Assembly: GCF_009793355.1 (NCBI RefSeq) | Contig: NZ_WTKP01000007.1 | Coordinates: forward strand, 1-64,000 | Origin: Vreelandella zhuhanensis | GTDB lineage: Bacteria; Pseudomonadota; Gammaproteobacteria; Pseudomonadales; Halomonadaceae | DNA: 64,000 nt | Reading direction: 5' to 3' | Part shown: piece by piece, positions 33,587-41,007 of the stretch | How the letters are laid out: each line of letters begins with the position of its first letter | Numbering within the stretch: position 1 is the stretch's first letter | Notes under the pieces: generated by a model | Told to the model about the DNA's origin: nothing | Seen by the model: the letters and a program-made list of their open reading frames with translations, nothing else | Database searches by the model: none | Translations under genes and position numbers: made by a program

Positions 33587-34720
33587 TGCTGAGCTTGCCT
33601 GCCACAGCCGAATCACGTTCTCGCAGCGGTCGGCGAGGAGTTCGGGGGTATGGCGTAGCGCCTGTTCCAGAGACATGGGACCGTCCGCCAGGGCAAAGGC
33701 GGCAGTGACCCCTTCTTCCAGACAGGCATGCCAGTTATCTCCCAGGCTTCCGGCCAGTACCACCACCGGTTTGGCGTGCTGCCGGGCCAGGCGTGCCACG
33801 CCGATGGGTGTCTTGCCGGAAAGGCTCTGGCCGTCCAGGCGGCCTTCGCCGGTAATCACCAGGTCCGCCCGGGATAGGTGCTGGGTAAAATGGGTCTGTG
33901 CCATGATCATCTCGATACCCGGGCGCAATTTGGCCTGTAGAAAGGCATGGGCGGCAAAGCCCATCCCGCCGGCGGCACCGGCACCGGCTAGCGCACGGTA
34001 ATCCTTGCCCAAGGTTGTGGCGCAAATAGTGGCAAAATGCTCGAGCGACTGGTCCAGAATGGCGACATCCTGTGCAGTGGCGCCTTTTTGCGGGCCGAAT
34101 ACCACGCTCGCGCCACGTTCGCCCAGCAAGGGATTGTCCACATCCACCGCTGCCTCCATGCTCAATTGAAAGAGCCTGGGGTCCAGCTGGGTAATATCCA
34201 GGCTCGCCAAGTGGGCAAGTGCCTTTCCTCCGAGAGGCAATGGCTGTCCTTGGTCATCCAGCAAACGAGCCCCCAGGGCGCTAAGCATGCCGGCACCGGC
34301 ATCGTTGGTGGCACTGCCGCCCAGCAAGAGCAAAAGCCGCTGTGCACCTTGATCGAGAGCTGCGCGTATCAGTTCGCCGGTGCCGAAGGAAGATGTGTGT
34401 CCGGCATCGCGTTCTTGCGGCGCAAGGTGCTGGAGTCCATTGGCTTCAGCCAGCTCGATAAAGGCGGTATGCTGCTCGGCAAGCCAGCCCCAGGCGGCCT
34501 CGATGGGGCGACCCAGAGCATCTTGTACCGTTGTCAGGCGTCGCTGGGCGCTAGTGGCGGCAATCAAGGCCTCAAGGCTCCCCTCGCCACCATCGGCCAG
34601 GGGGCAGGAAACCACTGTGGCATCAGGGGCAGCCCGCAGCACGCCGCGAGCCATGGCCGCAGTAGCCGCCTGGGCACTCAGGGCGTCCTTGTAACTGTCC
34701 GGACAAAGCAGGATATTCAT
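33575..34720 (-). CDS. Glycerate kinase
   Basis: A 381-aa GlxK/GarK-family kinase that phosphorylates glycerate with ATP. It has the N-terminal ILLCPDSYKDALSAQAA, CPLADGGEGSLEAL, LLLLGGSATNDAGAGMLSALG, GAAGGMGFAAHAFL and the VITGEGRLDGQSLSGKTPIGVA motif. The ATG at 34720 has GGAG at a good distance; a GTG six bases earlier is too close to it. It is monocistronic, divergent from the lipoprotein gene at 34823. Whether it makes 2- or 3-phosphoglycerate cannot be told from sequence. Confidence 0.93.
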   Translation of the reverse strand: MNILLCPDSYKDALSAQAATAAMARGVLRAAPDATVVSCPLADGGEGSLEALIAATSAQRRLTTVQDALGRPIEAAWGWLAEQHTAFIELAEANGLQHLAPQERDAGHTSSFGTGELIRAALDQGAQRLLLLLGGSATNDAGAGMLSALGARLLDDQGQPLPLGGKALAHLASLDITQLDPRLFQLSMEAAVDVDNPLLGERGASVVFGPQKGATAQDVAILDQSLEHFATICATTLGKDYRALAGAGAAGGMGFAAHAFLQAKLRPGIEMIMAQTHFTQHLSRADLVITGEGRLDGQSLSGKTPIGVARLARQHAKPVVVLAGSLGDNWHACLEEGVTAAFALADGPMSLEQALRHTPELLADRCENVIRLWQASSALRP

Positions 34721-34822
34721 GGGCACGATCTCCGCAAACGGCTGTCACTGAGGCATAGCATGGTGAGCTTAACGCGAACCGGTGGCGCCGGACCAGGCAA
34801 GCCGCTTTACAGAGGATTCCCA

Positions 34823-35410
34823 ATGCAGTGGAAACTACTCAGTATGGTCGGGGTGCTAGGGCTGGCAGGCTGCCAGGTAGTGCCGGACCGCTTGCCGCAG
34901 GCAGAACCCGGCCCGGACCCGGCTTGCCATTTCGTGAGCGAGGCCGCCGACCCCTTGGCGGCCGGGGTGGAAGTGTTGACCGAATGGGGGTTCTCGCTGG
35001 ATGCGTCGGATGCCGACCTTGGTCTGGTCAGTGCCAGCCGTAGCAGTGAACTGCTGGCCTATGATCCCTGGCAAGACCTCAATGGCTGGTATGGAGGAGG
35101 CACTCGGGTTTTCGGAAGTATCGGGTTGGGCAGCCGGGGAGGCTTTTCCACAGGGGTCATGCTGGGCTACGGAGGTATCGGACAGCAGCCCACGGAAGTG
35201 GAGCGGGTAACGCTACTGGTCGATGAAAATGAGGTGCGGGTGTCACGCGATATTCGCCGCTTCGATCAGCTTGGGGAGCTGCGCGAAGCGCGCAGTGCCA
35301 GCGATGCTGGTTTCTGTCAGCGTCTGGATCAAGCCATGGCAGCGTTTTCTCAAGAGCCTTCCCAAGGGCTTTCTCAAGAGCCTTCTCAAAAACAGGAAGC
35401 TGCGCCATGA
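34823..35410 (+). CDS. Lipoprotein of unknown function, first of a related pair
   Basis: A 195-aa lipoprotein (signal peptide, lipobox LAGC at residues 14-17). After the lipobox there is a helix, then EWGFSLDASDADLGLVSASR, a Gly-rich stretch (GGGTRVFGSIGLGSRGGF) and a C-terminal Gln/Ser tail with an 8-residue SQEPSQ duplication encoded by a 24-bp repeat (16-nt core at 35346-35361 and 35370-35385). The EQGY/EWGF-x-DLGLxxAS pattern recurs in the next gene, which overlaps it by ATGA. I do not recognise a named function. AGAGGAT precedes the ATG; a long open frame upstream is only the antisense of glycerate kinase. Confidence 0.75.
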   Translation: MQWKLLSMVGVLGLAGCQVVPDRLPQAEPGPDPACHFVSEAADPLAAGVEVLTEWGFSLDASDADLGLVSASRSSELLAYDPWQDLNGWYGGGTRVFGSIGLGSRGGFSTGVMLGYGGIGQQPTEVERVTLLVDENEVRVSRDIRRFDQLGELREARSASDAGFCQRLDQAMAAFSQEPSQGLSQEPSQKQEAAP

Positions 35411-35769
35411 GTTGCCGTCTGCTAGCGGGTGGTTTATTGCTGGTCATGTTGGCGGGCTGTGCCGCCACATCGCCTGTGCCTCCGAGTGAAATGACACTTT
35501 CGGCACCCGCCGAAACGACATTGCGTCAGGCGGTTGAGCTGCTGGTGGAACAGGGCTACGTGATTCGGCATGCCGACCTTGCACTGGGGCGCGCGGAAGC
35601 GTCGTTGGCACGCTGGCCGGAATATCGCGTGACACTTCAGGTGATCGAACAAGGCGAGAATGCTAGCCTCATCCGGGTAATGGCGCAACGGGGTGGAAAG
35701 CCTCTGCCCGCCTACTTGCTTGACCCTTGGTTAGCCAGCCTTCAGGCCAAGATGGGGCTGGCTCACTGA
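35407..35769 (+). CDS. Lipoprotein of unknown function, second of a related pair
   Basis: A 120-aa lipoprotein (lipobox LAGC, Cys18). The mature part has LRQAVELLVEQGYVIRHADLALGRAEASLARW, the same helix-plus-strand pattern as the preceding lipoprotein, then a strand pair ending near LDPWLASLQAKMGL. Its start overlaps the previous stop by 4 nt, so the two are co-translated and may act together. No known function. It is followed 56 nt later by the DUF1007 gene on the same strand. Confidence 0.75.
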   Translation: MSCRLLAGGLLLVMLAGCAATSPVPPSEMTLSAPAETTLRQAVELLVEQGYVIRHADLALGRAEASLARWPEYRVTLQVIEQGENASLIRVMAQRGGKPLPAYLLDPWLASLQAKMGLAH

Positions 35770-35825
35770 ATTTTATCGCTGCAATGAGATTAACTAACAA
35801 ACAACCAGGTGAGGCTGATCGTAAG

Positions 35826-36497
35826 ATGAGGCTAACAAGACCTTTGCGTGTCGGTGGGTGGAAAGGCGCTGCGTTATTGCTGTTGGGCATGCTGAGCGCC
35901 AATGTAAGCGCTCACCCTCATGGGTGGATAGACCTGAGCGTGCGGGTGATGACCGATGAACAAGGCCGGGTGGAAGGGCTGCGTCAAACCTGGCGGATGG
36001 ACCCTTTTTATAGCTTGGTGGTACTCGAAGAACTTCAGCAGGTAGAAGGCGACAACCTGGATGCCGCCCTGGATCAACTCGGGCATGAGATTCGCGACAA
36101 TCTGGCAACCCAGGGCTACTTCACCGAGGTTTATCTCAATGACGAGCTGCAAGGGTTGGGTGAGGTCACCGATTATACCGTGATGGAGCGCGACGGGCGG
36201 GTCAGTTTCATGTTCATCCTGCCGTTACAGACGTCGCAGCCCCTAACCGGAAGCGTCCTGCGCTACCAGGTGTTTGACCCGAGCTATTACCTGGAAGTGG
36301 TGCATGAAGCCGATCAAGGTGAACCGTTGGAGAGCGCCCTGGTCCTGAACGGTGAACAGCAGTGCCGGCTAGATATTCTTCCCGCCGACCCTGATCCGGA
36401 ACGCGTCATGAAGGCAGCCATGCTGGATGCCGATGAGCAGGCGACACCGGGGCTGGGGCGCCACTTTGCGGAAACCGGCGAGGTGGCATGTCCGTGA
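35826..36497 (+). CDS. DUF1007 family periplasmic protein
   Basis: A 223-aa exported protein. Basic N-terminus and hydrophobic core end at NVSA, then HPHGWIDLSVRVM, the mature start typical of DUF1007, followed by WRMDPFYSLVVLEEL and FDPSYYLEVVH. The family is usually found beside nickel/cobalt-type transporters, as here: its stop overlaps the next gene by 10 nt. A metal-handling periplasmic role is inferred from that pairing and the HPHG start. The ATG at 35826 is used because it gives a clean signal peptide. Confidence 0.82.
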   Translation: MRLTRPLRVGGWKGAALLLLGMLSANVSAHPHGWIDLSVRVMTDEQGRVEGLRQTWRMDPFYSLVVLEELQQVEGDNLDAALDQLGHEIRDNLATQGYFTEVYLNDELQGLGEVTDYTVMERDGRVSFMFILPLQTSQPLTGSVLRYQVFDPSYYLEVVHEADQGEPLESALVLNGEQQCRLDILPADPDPERVMKAAMLDADEQATPGLGRHFAETGEVACP

Positions 36498-37492
36498 ACC
36501 GTCATCAAGCTCTCGTGCTCATCGTCCTGGTGGCTGTACTGGGAACGCTGGTTTATTGGGTGACCCAAGGTGGTTTCCAGACGTCCAGTTATCAGCTTCT
36601 GGCCTGGCAGCGTGAACTTCACCGTGGCTTGACGTTGGCTATCACCGAGCTTTCCCGAGAGCCTTCAAGTGCGGCTTGGACGACGTTGTTGGGAGTGAGC
36701 TTCGGCTATGGTGTCTTTCATGCGGCAGGGCCGGGGCACGGCAAGGCAGTGCTGGCAACATACCTGGCCACGCATGGCGGTGCGGTGCGTAGAGCACTGG
36801 GGTTGTCATTCGCTGCTTCCCTGCTTCAGGGTGTCACCGCCATCGCCCTGGTAATGGTGCTGGTACATGGACTCGGCTGGGTGACGCGCCAGGCCATGGG
36901 AAGTGTCGCCTGGGTCGAGCAGGGAAGTTTTCTGTTGGTAGCGGGGCTTGGCTTGTGGTTATGCTGGCGTGCCGTCAGGCAATTGCACCGGGCCTATCGC
37001 CACTCAGCTGATACTCACGACCACGACCACGACCACGACCACGACGACAATAGCCATTGCTGTGGCGGGGCGCACCATATCGAGCCTTCCCAGGCGTTGG
37101 ACTGGCGTACCGCCCTGATGACGGTGGGTGCCATCGGCATGCGGCCTTGCTCGGGAGCGGTACTGATGCTGGGGGCGGCAAGCTTGCTTGGGCAGTTTGC
37201 GGTGGGAGTTGCGGCGGTGTTGGTCATGTCGCTGGGGACTGCCCTGACCGTTTCCGCCTTGGCATTAGCCAGTGTGGTGGCGCGGGGCTGGGCACAAAAA
37301 CGCTTGGCACGTCAGAGCAGTCAACAAGGGCTTCAGCAGATCACTGGCTGGGCCGCCTTGAGCGGCGGACTAATCATTGCCGCCTTGGGAATTTCCTTGA
37401 GCGTTGCGGGCGTCACGCAACCCGCCGGTGGTGGGCCCTTGCTCAATGAGCCGCAGCCCCGTACTAGCCTGCTTAGCGGTCAGGACGGTTGA
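36488..37492 (+). CDS. Nickel/cobalt (NicO/RcnA-like) membrane transporter
   Basis: A 334-aa protein with about six membrane segments. It has the family HAAGPGHGKAV motif (78-88) in an early helix, a long His/Asp-rich loop near 173-196 (five HD repeats then HCCGG-HH) and a later IGMRPCSGAVLML motif. The family moves Ni, Co or possibly other divalent ions; efflux is more likely than uptake for the RcnA-like layout. Translation is coupled to DUF1007 by overlap. The 3' end overlaps the convergent HIT gene by 13 nt. Confidence 0.85.
   Translation: MSVNRHQALVLIVLVAVLGTLVYWVTQGGFQTSSYQLLAWQRELHRGLTLAITELSREPSSAAWTTLLGVSFGYGVFHAAGPGHGKAVLATYLATHGGAVRRALGLSFAASLLQGVTAIALVMVLVHGLGWVTRQAMGSVAWVEQGSFLLVAGLGLWLCWRAVRQLHRAYRHSADTHDHDHDHDHDDNSHCCGGAHHIEPSQALDWRTALMTVGAIGMRPCSGAVLMLGAASLLGQFAVGVAAVLVMSLGTALTVSALALASVVARGWAQKRLARQSSQQGLQQITGWAALSGGLIIAALGISLSVAGVTQPAGGGPLLNEPQPRTSLLSGQDG
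37016..37045 (+). repeat. In-frame hexanucleotide repeat in the transporter gene
   Basis: CACGAC occurs five times in a row, encoding His-Asp pairs of the metal-binding loop. Slippage would change loop length by whole His-Asp units without a frameshift. Confidence 0.9.
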
Positions 37493-37914
37493 GAGTCGAG
37501 CTGCAATCCTTCGATCTGAGCCAGTAGATGGTCGCGCATGGCGGCCAGTCCGTTCTTGCCGTAAGGTTCCGCGCTACCCTGCCCCCATACCGGGGCGGGC
37601 CAGGCAGCGTCATCCTTGCGCCGTATGACCACATGCACATGCAGTTGCTCGACGACATTACCCAGGGTGGCGATATTGAGTTTATCCCCGTGACAATCGG
37701 CCTTCATGACTTCGCCGATGGCGGTGGCTTCACGCCACAGTTGGCGCTGATCCTCTTCACAAAGCTCGAAGACTTCCCTGACAGCGGGGCGCCGGGGTAC
37801 TAGGATAATCCATGGAAAGCGGACATCATCCATCAGTAATACCCGACACAGCGGAAGCTCGGTCACGGGGAATGTATCGGCTTGCAGGCGTTCATCCAGT
37901 TCCAGATCGTTCAT
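37480..37914 (-). CDS. HIT family protein
   Basis: A 144-aa histidine-triad nucleotide hydrolase/transferase. The active-site motif QLHVHVVIRRKDDAAWP carries the HxHxx pattern with the third position not His (V), as in several proteobacterial HIT branches. An N-terminal LPLCRVLLMDDVRFPWIILVPRRP matches the family core strand. AAGGAA lies before the ATG. The natural substrate is unknown. Confidence 0.88.
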   Translation of the reverse strand: MNDLELDERLQADTFPVTELPLCRVLLMDDVRFPWIILVPRRPAVREVFELCEEDQRQLWREATAIGEVMKADCHGDKLNIATLGNVVEQLHVHVVIRRKDDAAWPAPVWGQGSAEPYGKNGLAAMRDHLLAQIEGLQLDSQPS

Positions 37915-38081
37915 GGAGGTTCCTTATCGCGAGAAGATGATTTTTATCATAGCAGGCTTGCTGCAACACGGGAGTAGGCTGGATAAAAGCGGTTGAGAAA
38001 GCTAAGCAAAACCGCGAAATGCTGTTACGCTGAAGCACATAAGTTTCCTTATGTCTTGTTCTATGGTTAAGGAGAATCACA

Positions 38082-38213
38082 ATGAAAAAGCTACTCGCAA
38101 TGAGCTTTATCTTATTGTTGTCCGCCGGTGTTCTGACAGGTTGCAACACCATTGAAGGGGCGGGACAGGATGTGCAAGAAGGTGGACAAGCTTTGGAAGA
38201 AGCGGCCGAGTAA
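38082..38213 (+). CDS. Entericidin-family small lipoprotein
   Basis: A 43-aa protein: MKKLLAMSFILLLSAGVLTG, lipobox LTGC (Cys21), then NTIEGAGQDVQEGGQALEEA. The C-N-T-[IV]-x-G-x-G-x-D motif followed by a short amphipathic helix is the entericidin A/B hallmark. In E. coli these form a toxin/antidote-like membrane pair; a single copy as here is common and its role unclear. AAGGAG precedes the ATG. Confidence 0.88.
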   Translation: MKKLLAMSFILLLSAGVLTGCNTIEGAGQDVQEGGQALEEAAE

Positions 38214-38250
38214 TACGATATGCCTGGCAAAAATTGATTAAAAGATAAGA

Positions 38251-38280
38251 CGGGGTAAGCAGAAATGCTTGCCCCGTTGC
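38251..38280 (+). terminator. GAAA-loop hairpin after the entericidin gene
   Basis: CGGGGTAAGCA (38251-38261) pairs with TGCTTGCCCCG (38266-38276), one G-U pair, GAAA loop. The following T-rich tail is interrupted, so termination may be partial and the next gene could be co-transcribed. Confidence 0.6.
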
Positions 38281-38309
38281 CTTTAACGTCTCGAAAAGGG
38301 AGCTGCCCG

Positions 38310-38657
38310 ATGGTCATTCCACGCAAGGTCGCGTTACAAACCGCCGGAGCAGGGTTGGCGCTGATACTGACTGCTTGCACGACAGCGCAAATGCCTCCGG
38401 CACCTTCGGCACCCAAGCCCGCCCCGCTTGAGGAGAGCGCCGCAGCAGAGCAGGAGCCATGTGATACCGAGGCGGTACAGGACGAGATAGGCCGCACCTT
38501 CAGCGAGAACGATGCACAAGGGATCAAGCAGCAAAGCGGTGCCAATCAAGTGCGGGTGCTGCGTCCAGGCGAGGCCGCTACCATGGACCATCGCCCCGAC
38601 CGCCTTAATATTCATCTCAACGAGCGAGACGAGATAATCCAACTGCGCTGTGGCTAG
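38310..38657 (+). CDS. I78-family peptidase inhibitor lipoprotein
   Basis: A 115-aa lipoprotein with lipobox LTAC, a Pro/Ala-rich linker (about 27-45) and an inhibitor I78 domain: CDTEAVQDEIGRTFSE near the N-terminal side, then VRVLRPGEAATMDHRPDRLN and the terminal DEIIQLRCG, with two Cys able to form the single disulfide. Fungal AFLEI of this family inhibits elastase-type proteases; in bacteria the target is mostly unknown. The ATG at 38310 is chosen for the signal peptide. It sits just behind the entericidin gene. Confidence 0.85.
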   Translation: MVIPRKVALQTAGAGLALILTACTTAQMPPAPSAPKPAPLEESAAAEQEPCDTEAVQDEIGRTFSENDAQGIKQQSGANQVRVLRPGEAATMDHRPDRLNIHLNERDEIIQLRCG

Positions 38658-38760
38658 CTTCGCCGATAAATGAACATTGTACTCAGGTGCGTTTCCTTGC
38701 TTAGTGCTCAGGGTTGGATGGTGGCCGCCTATCGCAACGCTCTAGCTGCAAGGTCTGGTT

Positions 38761-39765
38761 TCAGTCGTAGCGTTCCTTCCAGCGCTGGCGGCGAACCTGA
38801 TCCTTGAGCATTTCCAGTACCTCAACCACCACCTGTTCGGATACCTTGGCGCTATGGTCATTGACCCGCAGCCAGGTGTCGAAGCCGTTGTCCGCCACGC
38901 CTTCGACAAGGGCGTTGAACTCGCGAGAATGAATCCCGAGCGCTATTTCATCGACCAGCCGGCGGGCGATACCGCTCAACGATTCATTCATTGCCTGGGT
39001 GATTTGATGCCCCATGGGCAAGCGGCTCAGACGCTGAATTTCCGGACTCTCGCGCAGGGTACGCCCGACCACTTCAGTGATGTAGGTCATGATGTCCTGG
39101 CGATTGCGCTGATAGGTGCCACCCACCATGTCTTCAAGTCGCTGGGCAATTTCATGGATGAGCTGCTGTTTGCGAGGCCTCACCACACGTTCGATGAGCT
39201 GTTCGGTCAGAGAATCGCTGGCTTGCACCTGATGTTTCACATCGTCGAGCAGGCGCAGGGCGATACGGTCGGAAAGTTCTTCCAGCAGTATCTCGTAATA
39301 CTTGGCAAGAAAGGCGTAAATGCCCCACTGTTCGACGTGGATCCATCCCAGCCGCTGTAAGCGATAGAGCAGCGATACCACCCGCAAGATACGCAACAGG
39401 CGAAAACCGCCCAAGGGGATACAGCCCAGGACGTCGTACCAGTGAACGAAGGGGTAAAAAAACCAACGGTGATAGCGCCGTTCGACGATGGCAACTGCCC
39501 AGCCCAACAGTACGTCGGCAACGAAAATGGCCACGAATGCCAAGTCGATACGCATGAAATTGGCATGGATGTTTTGGGCATAGAAGGCATGAAAATCAGG
39601 CGCCATACGTTCCAGTCCATCACTCACGTAATCCAACAAAAATAATGAATCAAACAGAAGTAGGCACAGGTTGATCACGACCGCGGCCAGGATCAGCATA
39701 TCCCAGGCCAGATGAACATATTCCACGTTCTTGGGGAGCCTACGCGACGTGGCTGGAGCCGTCAT
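38761..39765 (-). CDS. Voltage-sensor-like ion transport protein without a pore
   Basis: A 334-aa protein. The first 140 residues hold four hydrophobic segments resembling a voltage-sensor domain: an S3-like helix with acidic residues (RIDLAFVAIFVADVLLGW) and an S4-like helix FRLLRILRVVSLLYRLQR with Arg at 122, 125, 128, 135 and 138. No pore helix or selectivity filter follows; residues 150-334 are soluble, charged and helical, with repeated VV..LLRE-like segments. It belongs to the ion-transport-like proteins of halophilic gammaproteobacteria, function unknown. The ATG at 39765 is preferred over an upstream TTG. Confidence 0.72.
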   Translation of the reverse strand: MTAPATSRRLPKNVEYVHLAWDMLILAAVVINLCLLLFDSLFLLDYVSDGLERMAPDFHAFYAQNIHANFMRIDLAFVAIFVADVLLGWAVAIVERRYHRWFFYPFVHWYDVLGCIPLGGFRLLRILRVVSLLYRLQRLGWIHVEQWGIYAFLAKYYEILLEELSDRIALRLLDDVKHQVQASDSLTEQLIERVVRPRKQQLIHEIAQRLEDMVGGTYQRNRQDIMTYITEVVGRTLRESPEIQRLSRLPMGHQITQAMNESLSGIARRLVDEIALGIHSREFNALVEGVADNGFDTWLRVNDHSAKVSEQVVVEVLEMLKDQVRRQRWKERYD

Positions 39766-39835
39766 GGATGCTTCTCGTCCAGGTAATAGGAACTTTCGCG
39801 CGCAGCGCAAGGCGAGTGGTTAACTGCCATTGGCA

Positions 39836-40234
39836 TTACTCCTGATGAGTGTGGGAAGGCTTGTTATCGTCGTGGTGAGCCGGTTTGGTTTTACTGGCGT
39901 GCCACGGCAACTGGCCTTCTATCTCGATATGCAAGGTGAAACCCAGGAAGGCACGCACCAGAACGACCGCTGCCAACGTCGCCACTTGCGAACCGGTGTT
40001 GGCGATGATCACCGTCTTGATTAGATCGCCTGCGATCAGAAAGTCCAGGCCTATCAGAAGCGACCTTCCCACTGCATGGCGATAGCCAAGATAAGCCTGG
40101 TGGGTACTGCCTTTTACCTTGGGGTTTCGCAGGAAGCGGTAGGTGGCGAAAATAAAACCGGCCACGATAACCACTACCCCGGCCACTTCTACGCCCAAGG
40201 CAACGAAGTCGATGATGGTGATGAAATGTTCCAT
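39836..40234 (-). CDS. DUF1622 family membrane protein
   Basis: A 132-aa protein with three hydrophobic segments (VALGVEVAGVVVIVAGFIFA, SLLIGLDFLIAGDLIKTVI, LAAVVLVRAFLGFTLHIEIEG) that fit DUF1622, ending in a His-rich tail (HHDDNKPSHTH). FLGFTL-x-x-E-x-EG is the family C-terminal motif. Function is unknown. The ATG at 40234 is used; the ribosome site is weak. It precedes the voltage-sensor-like gene on the same strand but 70 nt apart. Confidence 0.8.
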   Translation of the reverse strand: MEHFITIIDFVALGVEVAGVVVIVAGFIFATYRFLRNPKVKGSTHQAYLGYRHAVGRSLLIGLDFLIAGDLIKTVIIANTGSQVATLAAVVLVRAFLGFTLHIEIEGQLPWHASKTKPAHHDDNKPSHTHQE

Positions 40235-40381
40235 GCATGTCTCGCCTTTGAGTGATTGAAACAAACTCATTTAACAGAATGGCGATGTTTGCCGTATTCA
40301 GCAAAATATCCGGCCGCAGCCGGAATGATCAATATTATTTCAGATACTACATTTTTCAGGTGCTAGCGTTTATGGAGAAGG

Positions 40382-40909
40382 CTACTCCTTGGCAAGACGC
40401 TGCGTTTCATAATGCTGTTCATGCGTGCGGCGGGCCTCTACTTCGGCCTGTTTGCGTAGTTTCTTGCGAAGGGTGGCCTTGTCGAAACGTAGCTTTTGCA
40501 GCGATGTTTCCAATTTGAGCGGAGGGACTTCAGCAGGAGTACCATTCTCATCCACAGCGACCATGCTCAAATAACAGCTATTGGTATGGCGTATCACCTT
40601 GTTACGGATGTCTTCAGCAAGCACCTTGATGCCGATTTCCATCGACGAGCGCCCCACATGGTTGACCGAGGCCAGAAAGGTGACCAGCTCGCCAACGTGA
40701 ATCGGTTGCTTGAACAATACCTGGTCCACTGAAAGCGTGACCACATAACTGCCCGAGTAGCGACTGGCACAGGCGTAGGCAACTTCATCGAGCTTCTTGA
40801 GAATGGCGCCACCATGCACCTTGCCGCTGAAATTAGCCATATCCGGCGTCATCAATACGGTCATGCTCAGTTCGTGCTGACATAGGAGGTCATTGTTATA
40901 CACGGCCAT
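40382..40909 (-). CDS. Acyl-CoA thioesterase (hotdog, YciA/BACH-like)
   Basis: A 175-aa hotdog-fold thioesterase that hydrolyses acyl-CoA. It has the LMTPDMANFSGKVHGGAILKKLDEVAY helix with the conserved His-Gly-Gly, then SVDQVLFKQPIHVGELV and TNSCYLSMVAVDENG, typical of the YciA/ACOT group. The last 40 residues are charged and likely helical. GGAG lies just before the ATG. It is monocistronic; substrate chain length is unknown. Confidence 0.9.
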   Translation of the reverse strand: MAVYNNDLLCQHELSMTVLMTPDMANFSGKVHGGAILKKLDEVAYACASRYSGSYVVTLSVDQVLFKQPIHVGELVTFLASVNHVGRSSMEIGIKVLAEDIRNKVIRHTNSCYLSMVAVDENGTPAEVPPLKLETSLQKLRFDKATLRKKLRKQAEVEARRTHEQHYETQRLAKE

Positions 40910-40948
40910 GGGCTCCAGACGTGAGGGGTATCACTTTCATAATTTCAG

Positions 40949-40988
40949 CAAAACGCTCGTCCAAGGTTACAACACCTGAGACGAGCGT
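40949..40988 (-). terminator. Terminator after the AtoE-type carrier
   Basis: On the minus strand ACGCTCGTC (40988-40980) pairs with GACGAGCGT (40961-40953) across an 18-nt loop and is followed by a short TTTTGC tail. Confidence 0.6.
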
Positions 40989-41007
40989 AACCATGCAAAG
41001 AAGAAAT

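Noticed and set aside
34037..34822. Long plus-strand open frame continuous with the first lipoprotein
   Set aside because: It is antisense to glycerate kinase, lacks any family resemblance, and the lipoprotein has its own ribosome site and signal peptide at 34823.
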